Source: Dermanyssus gallinae
Lineage: Eukaryota; Arthropoda; Arachnida; Mesostigmata; Dermanyssidae
Length of the DNA stretch: 64,000 nucleotides
Direction of reading: 5' to 3'
Assembly: GCA_003439945.1 (NCBI GenBank)
Contig: QVRM01002204.1
Coordinates: 124,001 to 188,000 of the forward strand
Position 1 is the first letter of the stretch; every line of letters starts with the position of its first letter. The position numbers and the translations under genes are program-made. This document shows positions 49,298 through 59,277 of the stretch, one piece after another. Under the pieces are notes generated by a model, which worked only from the letters and a program-made list of their open reading frames with translations, ran no database searches and had not been told where the DNA came from.

Positions 49298-49329
49298 CAT
49301 ACATATACATTTATTTGGCTACTACAACT

Positions 49330-49600
49330 ACAACAGGTGGGCAGCAGTATTGTCGACTGCTGTCACTCTTTTTTTGTCAAGCAACAATCCATGTGTCCGA
49401 CTCTGACAATGAGCGGCGGATGTGACCGCAAAAAAATCCTTTTGGTCGTCGTCGCCTATGCATGCGAACTTGGATACTTTTAATTCATGCCTTGTAAGAG
49501 GTTGTCGTGGCCGGCATAGGGGCAACACAGAGAAACTGGGCTTGCCCTTAATCGGACTCTTCTTCTTCGTTGTGCTGACCGCCGAACGCCGACTCTGCAT
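49330..49600 (-). other. duplicated segment with a frame shared by both copies
   Basis: The minus-strand frame includes KPSFSVLPLCRPRQP, TRHELKVSKFACIGDDD and DFFAV. The copy-B frame (58888-59088) reads RPSFSVRPLCKPRQP, TRHELNVFTFACTGSDDDD and DFFAV. The frame is kept and the main length difference (an acidic/basic run) is a multiple of three. On the plus strand copy A also reads SCLVRGCRGRHRG, with a C-x4-C pair reminiscent of THAP fingers. The coding strand, and whether it is coding at all, is open. Confidence 0.25.
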
Positions 49601-49685
49601 CAAGAACTAGATGCGGTGGTATCAGGCCATGAAATTACTCGGAACTCGGATAGAGCCGGAGGCGGGTGAGGCGCCAACAGAAGCC

Positions 49686-49689
<4 letters not shown>

Positions 49690-49742
<53 letters not shown>
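49690..49742. repeat. TA array in duplication copy A
   Basis: Matches in position the TA array at 59233-59274 of copy B, so a TA tract was present before the duplication. Confidence 0.9.
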
Positions 49743-49744
<2 letters not shown>

Positions 49745-50277
49745 GTTGTAGCACTAAACTGGTTAAATATACAAATTCCGTTCCCCAGAAAGAAGGCGTC
49801 CTGCTCTTCTTCGAGAGCGCAGCCCTCGCTCCCCCCGAAATCCTGCACAATGGCGATGGCGAAGTTGGCGGTAACGGCCTCCTTCCTTTGAGATCTGCTA
49901 GGCGCGTTAAGATGGCTAAAAGTGGACGTCTTTGCGAGTTGTTCTCCGGCAGACCGAGTCGTTTCGAGCAGAACTTCTTCGTTGCCTTGTGCCTCGTTTC
50001 CTCGAGGAGGTGCAACAACGTAGCAGAGTAAGAATTTCAATAAATGTTGTATTCGTGAATACCGCTTCATGAAGGAGCGTCAAGCTCTGCAGCAGAGCAG
50101 TGCATATTATCATGATAGTAAATTAGTAATTAACATTACGACAGCTAAAGCCTCTTATGTTGTAAACATAAATAGTAGATTCCTTGCTACCAACCGTATC
50201 TACTCAAAGATCGTCTACGAGTTACAATTCTTAATCTTTTGTCCGTGTCATTGTTATCGTGAAGCTGGTGACGATAG

Positions 50278-50279
<2 letters not shown>

Positions 50280-50328
<49 letters not shown>
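50280..50328. repeat. TA array at the junction with an inserted element
   Basis: About 49 bases of TA. The copy-B counterpart is shorter (about 59798-59818). The inverted-repeat element begins a few bases later. Confidence 0.9.
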
Positions 50329-50331
<3 letters not shown>

Positions 50332-50923
50332 GGTCATTTATATCGTTATGTACTTATGTCAAGGTTTGGTAGAACTCTGCATGAAAATAATTTTTCCCAA
50401 TGGAAGGAAGACGCGGAAACGTCTTGTTTAAGAGAGCGAGTAAAGTGTATAAATCTAGTTTTTCTGTTTTTTTCTCCTACATAGTTGTGCAAAATCTACG
50501 CTTGCGGGAGAACGAGTCAACGCAAGACACTTTCCTAGTTTGTGTAGCGAAAAGCGAATAACCAGATTTAGGAAAGTTATAAAAAGTCGATATGTTAAGT
50601 TAACGCTCTTTCATGAAAAATCGTAAACATTTTCAGTTACGGCCAAAAATGTACGTCCAAAAGACTACTCTCGCAATAGCAAATGTAATGCCCATTCAGC
50701 GAATTTTCGTACCAAAGTGATAGTGCTGCGTTACGTAGTTGTCAAGTAACTAAGGTTTTTCGATGGTGATAGTTGTTATGTTTTACGTGCAAGTTTTCAC
50801 GTTCAGGACCGTAAAGTGTTGCCAAGACGTTTCCACCCCCTCCTTCCACTAGGAAAAATTATTATCTTGCCGAGTTCTACTAAACCTCGAAATATTATAT
50901 TATTTATTATTTATTTATTAACA

Positions 50924-50976
50924 CCCGGGCTGGGTAAGTGTGTTTATGTTACATACACACACTTACCCAGCCCGGG
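50924..50976. repeat. perfect 20-bp palindrome, 13-nt loop
   Basis: CCCGGGCTGGGTAAGTGTGT (50924-50943) faces its exact reverse complement at 50957-50976. The arms contain GTAAGTG on the left and TTACCCAG on the right, so the centre also looks like a tiny intron. Confidence 0.9.
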
Positions 50977-51279
50977 GCTATGTTACACACAGTTTTTCGA
51001 CACAACAATCGATCTAGCGTTTTGCCAGTTTTGCTATGGACCGAACTGCCGTACAAACCGCGGCGTGGTATTTATCACATTTACTCCAGCATTCTTTGCA
51101 TCGACATTCGTCTTGTGGTTCATGAAAGCCCTCCACGTTGCATAGAACGTAATGAAACCCGTGAGCTGCAAAGGCCCTTGTTAAGTGGCTTTCACCCCGC
51201 TAGCTCTCCACCCAGTGGTTCTCATTGCTGCTGTCCCATAAATTCCTATTTCTACCTCGCTAATTTTGATTCCCAAGTT

Positions 51280-51960
51280 TCACATATAAACGTCAAAGGC
51301 GCACGTTTTCTTTAGATTCCATCGTTTTTGTAGCTCCTCTGTCAGCAGTGGGCCACCTTCCAACACGTGGACCACCCTATTTCTGCATGTATTTGAAAGC
51401 GCAAAAACCCTCTTTAGAAAGGAAAACCTTAGCCCATCAGTTAAACGCAATTCGTGTACTCCCACATTATCCCATATTAGTGAAATACCATATGTGGCGA
51501 TGGGTGCTATCTGTATCCCAAACAGAGCTACTGCTGCATCGACCGAAAGTATATGTGGGCATTTAATTGCCGCGGCTGCGATAGTGACCTTCCTAACCCT
51601 CTTCTGAATGCGTGATCAAAAACTACTGCATCTTTTGGATAAAGTGAGCTCTAGGTATGTGAATTTATTTACAAATTTTAATTCTTTCCCCCTGATTTGG
51701 AGCACGTCACCCCTGGCCAGACGGCCACCCCTTCGGAATTTCATGGCTACTGTCTTTTCCCAATTAACCTTTAGGCCTATTTCATCCATGAATGTAACTA
51801 GCCGATTCATTGCTTGTTCCACTCTGAAAAGGCTGCAACTAAAGATTACTACATCATCTGCGTACAGTAAATTTTTGGCCCACTCTCGAGTCAAACCTCG
51901 AATTATGCACCTAACTTTCTCATACAGCCTATGCAAGTATGCATGCCTTCGCGTTCGATA
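51280..51960 (-). mobile_element. LINE reverse transcriptase fragment
   Basis: The minus-strand frame 51616-51936 reads NLLYADDVVIFSCS (the catalytic YADD box), GLKVNWEKTVAMKFRRGG, then VNKFTYLELTLS. A second piece (51280-51465) reads RFSFLKRVFALSNTCRNRVVH and LLTEELQKRWNL, the post-RT region of the same kind of protein. The ends are missing and the two pieces are out of frame. It lies between the arms of the inverted-repeat element. Confidence 0.7.
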
Positions 51961-52526
51961 TGGCTATTGAAAAAGCTTAGTTACTTGACAACTACGTAAC
52001 GCAGCACCATCACTTAAATACACACACTACAGACATTAAATTTGCTATTGCGTGAGACTGGAATTTTGACATACATTTTTGGTCGTAATGGAAAAATGTT
52101 ACGATTTTTCACGAAAAAGCGTCAACGTAAGACATAACAACACATCGACTTTTTATGACTTTCCTCAATCTGGTTATTTGCTTTTCGCTACACAAGCTAG
52201 TAAAGTGTCTTCCGTTGTGCAGAATTTTCCCCCGAAAATGCCGGTATAATCGGTTTCTTCATGCATTGACTAGTTCTTCCGCAAACGTAGATTCAAACAC
52301 AACTTTAGACAAAAAGGCAGAATAACTACTTTTAAAAATTTCACTCTCTCTCCTAAACAAGACGTTTCCGCGTCCTCCTTCCATTGGGAAACATTATTTT
52401 CTTGCCGAGCTCTACCAAACCTTGAAATAAGTACATAACAATATGAATGTCTGCGTATATATATATAGTATATACATATATATTTTGTTTTTTATAGCTA
52501 GCCGTTGAATAGCACTGGCTAGCGTA

Positions 52527-52727
52527 GTTTAAAGTAAAGTTTTCGGGCTGACCCTCAGCCAAGATTTAACGTCCACGGAATTGTTTTTCACATTGCTTCA
52601 TAGACGGACGGCCCCCATAAATACAAATCGGTGCAACGGTGGGGCTCGAACCCGCGCACCTATCTAGTGTCTCCTCCGGTTGCGAGGCGCAGACTTAAGC
52701 CCCCACCACGCCACCGGGCTCGACGGG
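52527..52727 (-). mobile_element. SINE-B copy 3, inverted
   Basis: Minus-strand head GAGCCCGGTGGCGTGG, B box GGGTTCGAGCCCC and body matching 30069 and 32369. TAGCGTA at 52520-52526 and 52728-52734 is a probable 7-bp target duplication. It lies within copy A next to the inverted-repeat element and is absent from copy B. Confidence 0.82.
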
Positions 52728-53349
52728 TAGCGTACTCTACAAAATAATAAACCTCTAAAATACACTGCATTGCTAAATGGGCGACTGTCCCGGTACTACG
52801 ATGTAATGCTTTGACAGGAGGTACAAAGTGTAACTTTTTAAGCATGCACTTGAGGAAACATAAAAAGCAGCACCAGACCTATAACGTTTGACTTTTGTGA
52901 CCCACGTACATTTATGCACCCGAGATCGAGGACCGAAAATATTGAATAGTTTAAGCTATGCAAAAAAAAAAAGCTATGCATTTCAATCCAATTATGCCCA
53001 TTGAACCTTCGTTTTCTATTCCTGGTAGTTCCTGAATGGCGACTCAAAAAACGAAGATATATACCTAAACACGTAATAGAAGCCACCTTCCGCCGATTCG
53101 GTCACCTACAAGCTCTTCGAAGAGTTTGTGCCTCTAGGTGGTAGCCTTAAAGCAGGCCATTACTCCACTAATCAAGCACCCGACAAAATGGTCCCGCCAA
53201 ATGCAACCTTTTAGCACACATATATCGTTTGGAGTCGAATGCGCCACGATCGCAGCCAACATTCGTGCAGAAAACATTAGGCATATCGTCAGCGTCCGCA
53301 GGGCAACGCACTGTGCATTGTTGAGCTCACTATGCGCCAGTTTACACAG

Positions 53350-53570
53350 TCAGTCAGACGTCCCTCCTGGTCTCGAGGTAATGGTTCACAATTCCGAACC
53401 AGGAGGGGGTTCCGGGGGGTGTGGTTTTTAGTGGGTAGTGCGCTCGCTCGGATTTGAGTGAGTCACGTATTCCCTCTCCGAGCGTCTAGCCCCACACTAC
53501 CCGCCATTATATGGGCGGGTGTGCGTAAATGCATTTTCCACCCCTTAAAAAAAAGACACTCAGTCAGTTG
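53350..53570 (+). mobile_element. LINE 3' end inserted in copy A
   Basis: Begins near CCTCCTGGTCTCGAGGTAATGG. It has GTTTTTAGTGGGTAGTG, CCCCACACTACCCGCC and an A-run near 53545. It is related to the R1-like 3' end at 62530-62692 (CTCATGGTCTCGAAGTAGT, GTTTTAGTGGGTGAGAG, CCCACACTA). CAGTCAG on both sides (about 53349 and 53561) may be the target duplication. Copy B lacks it at this position. Confidence 0.6.
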
Positions 53571-53700
53571 AGGATGATTTGTCAGTCACGATAAGGGGTC
53601 GAATGCGATCGTCAAATGTCAAAGGCGAGGTCAATAAGGAATAGGCCAAACGGGGCGGGACAGCGGCGGCGTCTACGCACGAGGGAATCCGCTTTGGCAT

Positions 53701-54010
53701 CTACCGTAGTCGCGGCAGCGTAGTGGGCGTCGCATCCGCCGTAGGTAGGCACCGCAGTATCCGCCGTAGGTAGGCACCGCAGTATCCGCCGTAGGTAGGC
53801 ACCGCAGTATCCGCCGTAGGTGGGCGCGGCGGTGTAGGCGGATCCGTAGTATTCAACGGCAGGGACGGCCTAGTAAGGGAACCGTAGGTGTTTGCAGGCG
53901 CAATGTAGTCGAGGCCGGTGTAGGCAATGCCAGCGTATACGCCGACGCAACGTGCAGGCTGTAACGGCAATCAGGACAATCTACAAGTTGGCAGCAGCAG
54001 CTGCAGCAGC
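53701..54010 (-). pseudogene. decayed cuticle-like gene (paralogue of 63161-63430)
   Basis: On the minus strand the remnants RCVGVYAGIAYTG, VPTYGGYCGAY and the flanking DNA match the intact paralogue. The signal-peptide region is damaged and the frame shifts repeatedly. A 25-bp unit (GTAGGTAGGCACCGCAGTATC and on) is repeated about four times at 53734-53829; 25 is not a multiple of three, so each unit changes frame. The shared upstream string TTTAATAGTATCAAAC at about 54030 confirms it as a copy and not an independent gene. Confidence 0.75.
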
Positions 54011-54190
54011 CACAACGCAATAAAAAGACACTTTAATAGTATCAAACTTTTCACAGAGAACTGCTTGATTGACGATCTGACGATGAGATTACACAGTTAT
54101 GTTTCAATGCCGATGAGTGCCGATACACGAAGTCTACACTGGCAAAAGTTCTTTGACGTATAAAATCAATTAGCTCGTCACAGAGAGAAA

Positions 54191-55012
54191 CAGAGCATAA
54201 TAAAATAAGCTAATTAGTCGTACCTTGTAGAACTTTTACGTTTTAGCAAGTAGTCAAATTGCGTTGTGGTCCGGACCAGGGCTACGGCCATAGCGTAGCC
54301 GAGCTCACAACATGTTTGAAGATGAAAATTCGAATTGTCTACTGATACACAGTGAGTAAACTTAAGTAGATTATATACATATATATTTATATCCCGAAAT
54401 TATCCAGGCATTGGAAAAGGAGCACGTGTCTTATCTAACGAAGCAATTAAATAGTATATTAAGAAAGTGCAGACTCCCAGAGGGTTGGCGCAAGGGAAGT
54501 TTCTCTTTTTTCCAGGGAGGGGGGGAGGTAGATAATAACACGTTACAAAATAGACAACAACTTGAACTTGCATATCTAATGTGTTAAATATGCATGCAGG
54601 TATCTAAGAGTTGAGCATGGAGTATTATATAGACAAATGGAAAAATAGGAGAATGGCAGTGCGGAGTTAGGAAAGGGTATAGGCTAGATGGTCATGTTTT
54701 TTATTAAGTCAGGCTCTGGAAGCCCCGAGATGGCGGGTATAAGGGTGTGCGGCCGAGTTTTTAGAAAAACCATATGGTTGACAGAGCAAAGTTGTATCAA
54801 ATTATGTTAGCGGGGGTTTTGAAAGAAGCTGGGTAGAGAGACAAGGATACATTTGCAAGAATACTACGATTCGAATAATAATCATAGCAGTCGGAAAATC
54901 CAGAAAGTTTATGGTTGCTAAGAGGGCCTGGTAAGGATGTCCATTGGCATCTGTGATTTCTTTTATGCTTATTGAGAGAATAGCGCGAAGGAATAAAAAA
55001 TTAAATTTGTAA
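54191..55012. other. spacer between duplication copies, no gene
   Basis: AT-rich with a 120-codon minus frame (54802-55164) that runs into SINE-C and shows no domain. It may contain the upstream part of the old LINE that follows. Confidence 0.4.
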
Positions 55013-55231
55013 CGGCAATGGCTTAGACGTTCGAAAGGGGGCGTTGCCATGGCAAACAGAATTAGCAAAACAATCGCAAGTTTGAGCCCCGGCCTTGTTG
55101 GTTGTATTTGTTGGACGTGGTTGTCCATCCAGTGAACGCGATGACGATGGATGCATTTAGACAATATCTTGCCAAATGCAACTTAGCTCATTACGAGCGC
55201 CTAACCTGTGGTTGTCAGAGCGTTAAAAAAT
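55013..55231 (+). mobile_element. SINE-C copy 2
   Basis: Plus-strand copy of the 46965-47250 element: CAATGGCTTAGACG, GTTGCCATGGCAA, GTTTGAGCCCCGGCC, TTGTTGGACGTGGTTGTC, GATGCATTTAGACAATA, GTTGTCAGAGCGTTAAAAAA. Confidence 0.75.
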
Positions 55232-55235
55232 TGAA

Positions 55236-56150
55236 TAGCACTGGTTTAGGATGGCAGATAGGGCAAAATGGTGTATATGTATATCAATACACCAGTGCTG
55301 CCGTTTGCTGTCGATATGGTAGTATTAGGGCGGGATACTAGCGAAGTTCAGCAAATGTTGAATGCTTGTGGGAAAGCAGCGGAGGAACTGGACATGGTGT
55401 TTATTATTTAAAAAAGAGAGCGCAATTTGTTAGTATTAAATGGGGTTAGGGGAGGCGTAGGAAGCTTACATTTCAGGAGAGGGAGTTGGACTATCTATAC
55501 ACAAGTATCTTGGGGTGACATTGACTACAGGGGATGATTATTTAGAGAAAAACGAGACACTATGGAGGAAGAAGAAAAGCAGCAATGTGTAAGGGTCCTG
55601 AGGAGTTTAATGCATATACAGTAAAAATGAATATGTGGAAAGCCATGCATGCGCCAGGATGGGCATTTGCTAATGCCGTCCTGGTCCACAGCGCAGGTTT
55701 TAGATGGAAGTTAGAAACAGTTCAAAGATGTAGAGAGATGTAGAGAAGTTTATAAGGGTGCATTGGGCTGCCGTTTTAATTGCGCCAGAGAGTTTGTTGA
55801 AGGGATGTCAAATTCTAAGCTAATATTTCGTATTATAATTAAGAATTCCACAAATAAAAGATGGTTAAGCAAATGCAGCTGGTAAAGGCGACACTAAAAA
55901 CGAAGACGATGTGGGATTGCATAGTAGATTTTGCAGTTAAGAAGGCTGGGCAGGGGTATGGGAGAAAATTGTAAAAAAAAAGTAAAATGTCATATACGGG
56001 CAAATGGAAATTAACGATGCGGTCCAGATTGACTTTGGCAGATACATATGAAAAGGAAAATCGGGATATGGGCGTGGTAGAATGGGTATACGATAACTCA
56101 AGTTCGCAAGCACTGCAAAGTTACGTTCGACCTATTACGCCCCGAACCTC
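55236..56150 (+). mobile_element. old LINE, RT part (left half of a split element)
   Basis: Degenerate frames keep the order FAVDMVVLGRDTSEVQQML (a decayed YADD region), KYLGVTLTTGDDYLEKNETLW and an ESLLKGCQIL-like segment. These are the second half of a reverse transcriptase and its C-terminal extension. The right half with Cys motif and 3' UTR resumes at about 58300. Confidence 0.55.
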
Positions 56151-56159
56151 ACAATACAA

Positions 56160-58295
56160 TTAAAGATTAACAACAGCTTACTCGAATACTGAACACAAAC
56201 GCACTAGAACAGGCCCTTAAATCGCTACAATATACATGTGATATCAACAACGCAGAATATAATCTTAGATGGGCAATTTTCCAAGCAACCAGGCCTAGAA
56301 AGAAAATGAAACCGCGGTTACACAAACCCTGGTTTGATGAAGAATGCAAGTACATGAAACATATTATATGTACACATAATGACATGAGCCAATTAGGTTT
56401 ACAAGTGTCAGCTCACCTAAAAAGAGTATTTAAGGCCATTAAGAAAGCAAAGAGGCTCCGATACGAAGAAAAACAGAGAATGCGTCTCATACAAGACACC
56501 GTATACAGGCCGTGGCCTCTCCTCCCGACACGTCCGGCCACAGGTAATCCACTAATTAATGACATCGAATGGACGACACATTTCACAAATCTTCTCAGCG
56601 GTGAGACGACTCTCCCAATAAGAGACCCCGGATCTGAGTTCATCCCTTTTACGGAAGCCGAAGTAAGACTAGCAGTTTCATCAAAGCAAAACAACAGGTC
56701 AGGGGGGCCAGACCAAATCGTGTACGAACACTTAAAACGCAACATAAGTATGTTATGCTCCCCATTAACAAAACTATACAATATGTGCCTACGCGAGGGT
56801 AAAATACCAGATGAGTGGAGAAAAAGCTACCTGCAACCTATATATAAGGGCAAAGGAGATGCTACAGACCCAAAATCATACCGAGGCATCTCCTTAACAA
56901 GCGTGATATTTAAAGTGCTCACTTCGCTCATCGCCTCGAGGCTCTACGAGCGCACAATCGATGAACTCCCAACAGAACAACACGGATTTCTTCGAAAACG
57001 CTCAACTGCAGACGCTTTGAAGTTTGTACTGAACCATGTAGAAGAACGGAAGGCTCAAGGGGAAATGACTTACGCAGCATTTGTTGACTTTAAAACCGCC
57101 TTTGATTGCGTACCCAGGGATTGCCTTTTGCAAGTCATCCACAGCAGATACGCAATTACGGGCCCGATGTACAACCTCTTACATGACATGTTAGCTTATA
57201 ACCACATCTTTATTAAAAACGGCGACCATTACGTCAGGGACCCAATCATACAGAGAACCGGTGTCGCTCAGGGAGACTCTATAAGTCCGTTCCTATTCAT
57301 CCTATACGTGGCAGGTCTGACGGAAATTCTACGAAAAGTAAAAGCACCACATGCATTCTATGCTGATGACCTAATCGTTCTCGCGAAATCCCGAGACCAC
57401 TTACAGTTTTACCTCAGCGAATCGGCAAAGTGGTGCAATGAGAATAGACTGACAATAAATATAAACAAGACAAAGGTCCTACGTTTTAGTCGCGGAGGAG
57501 CATATGCTACCGCTGATCGCCGCATAAAGATAAACGGCGCCCCTGTAGAGTTAGTAAGTTACTTCCCATACTTGGGAGTGACACTAATTTCAAGACTCTC
57601 GTTTGGAAGGCACATAGAAGAAAAACGGGCCAAAGCAACGGCAGCTACGATGCTTATTGGAGAACTTCGTGACACTGATCTAAAAATCGCCTTCAATTTT
57701 TTTAGAATAAAAATTGCACCAATAGTTCGATATAGCTTACAAGTGATTGCGCCTCACCTTAAGCTGACAGACCTCAAAAACATCGACCGAGTTAAGAACT
57801 GCTTTATACAACGTGCACTTGGACTACCTAGGAATGCATCAGCAACACTAGCGTTAGAACTGTGTCGAGAGAGAACCTTTACGGAGGACCTCATATCTGA
57901 CGGCATACCATTCAGTGCAGATGCCTTGCCAATACCTAGTGTTTAGAGAAGAAAGGAATATTAATTTTGTAATACAGAACTATACAGAGGGACCAGCGTT
58001 TTCCACAGATAAGTGAAAAAAGGCTCTACAAACAAATCGGACACTGTTGTGTAGGATAACCTGGCATGGTTATCACCATTATATATGTCTGAAAGGAGCG
58101 TGTAATGAAATTGACGAATGTGTGTGCAAATTTTGTGGATAATGTAACATCAACCGCTACCACTTGACCCGATGCGGGTCAATCGACGCACAATCACTGC
58201 AGGAACGTGTGAAATACCTGCTTAGTTGTAACAGTGAATTATAAGACATGCAAACCACTTGTAACTACCAATGATATGGTGAATAAACTGAATTG
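56160..58295 (+). mobile_element. younger LINE, 5'-truncated, with nearly intact ORF2
   Basis: Includes the open RT frame, a frameshift near 57940 and a C-terminal Cys/His region (CVCKFCG, then YHLTRC; about 58120-58170). The end is near AATAAACTGAATTGATT (about 58284-58295). The frame is open upstream of the first Met as far as a stop at about 56167. No ORF1 or endonuclease is present. Both boundaries are approximate. Confidence 0.75.
56306..57946 (+). CDS. LINE ORF2 reverse transcriptase, 546 aa open frame
   Basis: RNA-dependent DNA polymerase of a non-LTR retrotransposon, used for target-primed reverse transcription. Motifs occur in canonical order: the KSYRGISLTSVIFK block and EQHGFLRKRSTADA, motif A FVDFKTAFDCVPR, motif B GVAQGDSISPFLFILY and motif C FYADDLIVLA. 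Then come the motif D region INKTKVLRFSRGG and motif E YFPYLGVTL. All three catalytic Asp are present. The domain fills about residues 115-430; the rest is thumb-like and C-terminal. The N-terminal endonuclease is missing, and a frameshift after DALPIPSV separates the C-terminal Cys/His segment. It is the only long uninterrupted frame in the window. Clade is uncertain (R1/I/Jockey-like). Confidence 0.9.
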   Translation: MKPRLHKPWFDEECKYMKHIICTHNDMSQLGLQVSAHLKRVFKAIKKAKRLRYEEKQRMRLIQDTVYRPWPLLPTRPATGNPLINDIEWTTHFTNLLSGETTLPIRDPGSEFIPFTEAEVRLAVSSKQNNRSGGPDQIVYEHLKRNISMLCSPLTKLYNMCLREGKIPDEWRKSYLQPIYKGKGDATDPKSYRGISLTSVIFKVLTSLIASRLYERTIDELPTEQHGFLRKRSTADALKFVLNHVEERKAQGEMTYAAFVDFKTAFDCVPRDCLLQVIHSRYAITGPMYNLLHDMLAYNHIFIKNGDHYVRDPIIQRTGVAQGDSISPFLFILYVAGLTEILRKVKAPHAFYADDLIVLAKSRDHLQFYLSESAKWCNENRLTININKTKVLRFSRGGAYATADRRIKINGAPVELVSYFPYLGVTLISRLSFGRHIEEKRAKATAATMLIGELRDTDLKIAFNFFRIKIAPIVRYSLQVIAPHLKLTDLKNIDRVKNCFIQRALGLPRNASATLALELCRERTFTEDLISDGIPFSADALPIPSV

Positions 58296-58299
58296 ATTA

Positions 58300-58690
58300 A
58301 AAATAACTTAAGTGCGAGTGGACCATTGGGAACTACCGTTGAATGCAAAGATACAACGAGCTAAATATAGGGAGAGAAACAGAATGTCGAGCTTGTAGGT
58401 TAGGGAATGAGTCAATTGAATATATTGTAAACGAATGTACAGTTTTGAGGGGAACAGAGACATATACTTGTTGGAGATCCTAGTTTTAGGACCAAAGGTT
58501 AGAAAAGACCAGATCCATGTTACAAGGAAGAGGTTGTTCAAATGGAAGGCAAATACTCAATGGATACTGGAGGATACATTGATGATATGAATGCATAGGT
58601 AATTTATATGCTGTCCCTCTAAGAGCCCCTGATATAATAAAGGTGACATGTGTATTTAGGAATACATATCAAGCGAATAATAAATCTCTC
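58300..58690 (+). mobile_element. old LINE, C-terminus and 3' UTR (right half of a split element)
   Basis: Reads QRYNELNIGRETECRACRLG and ESIEYIVNECTVL, a C-x2-C...C motif typical of LINE C-termini. Then comes a 3' UTR with CTGATATAATAAAGGTGACATG, AAGCGAATAATAAAT and a (CT)n/(TA)n tail. The same 3' end occurs at 4110-4200. It is the natural continuation of 55236-56150. Confidence 0.65.
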
Positions 58691-59232
58691 TCTCTATATA
58701 TACATTACATGTGTATAAGTACTTTGTATATATTACTTTGGTTACTACAATTACAATTGGTGTGCAGCAGTTTTGTCCGCAGCGCAGAAGATGAGTACGC
58801 GAGCCGATAACAGGGTTGTCACCGGTGTTGCTACCTGACAACAAGCAAGTATGCGAGTCTGAAAATGAGCGCTGGATGAAGCTGTACTCACTCTACGGAG
58901 TATCGAACCGCGAAGAAATCCTCCTTCTTCTTCTTCTCCTTGTCGTCGTCGTCGCTGCCTGTGCATGCGAACGTGAATACGTTTAATTCATGTCTCGTAG
59001 CAGGTTGTCGTGGTTTGCATAGAGGCCTTACAGAGAAACTGGGCCTGCCTTCTGTCTGACTCGGGCCTGCCTTCTTTGTGCTGACCATCGAGCGTGCCGA
59101 CTCTGCAACTAGAATTAGATGCAGTGGTGTCAGGTCATGAAACTACTCGGAACTCGGGTAGAGTCGGAGGCGGATGGGGAGGCGGCTGTGGCGCTAGCAG
59201 AAGCCATCTAGACTATATATGTGTATGTCTGC

Positions 59233-59274
<42 letters not shown>
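59233..59274. repeat. TA array in duplication copy B
   Basis: TA with one AAA interruption; the positional counterpart of 49690-49742. Confidence 0.9.

Positions 59275-59277
<3 letters not shown>

Larger units (their letters stand above)
50336..52455. mobile_element. inverted-repeat element (long TIRs, non-autonomous DNA transposon-like)
   Basis: The left arm 50336-50763 is the reverse complement of 51970-52455. Matching landmarks are GTTATGTACTTAT, CAAGGTTTGGTAGA, GACGCGGAAACGTCTTGTTTA and GTTACGTAGTTGTCAAGTAACTAAG. A third terminus-like block at 50824-50892 pairs with the left end, so 50361-50892 could be a smaller element of its own. The interior carries a palindrome and a LINE RT fragment, not a transposase. 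It is absent from copy B. Confidence 0.65.
49300..54190. repeat. segmental duplication, copy A
   Basis: Three blocks align in order and orientation with copy B: 49318-50280 with 58730-59800; 52740-52930 with 60290-60480; and 52970-54190 with 62710-63590. Shared strings include TTTAATTCATG with AGGTTGTCGTGG, ACAGAGAAACTGGGC, GAACTTCTTCGTTGC, and TTTAATAGTATCAAAC. The copies are well diverged, with indels, so the duplication is old. Between blocks, A carries an inverted-repeat element, a SINE-B and a LINE 3' end. Confidence 0.85.

Noticed and set aside
49600..50070. 156-codon minus-strand frame
   Set aside because: Half of it is translated TA array; the rest is considered under the duplication-copy finding.
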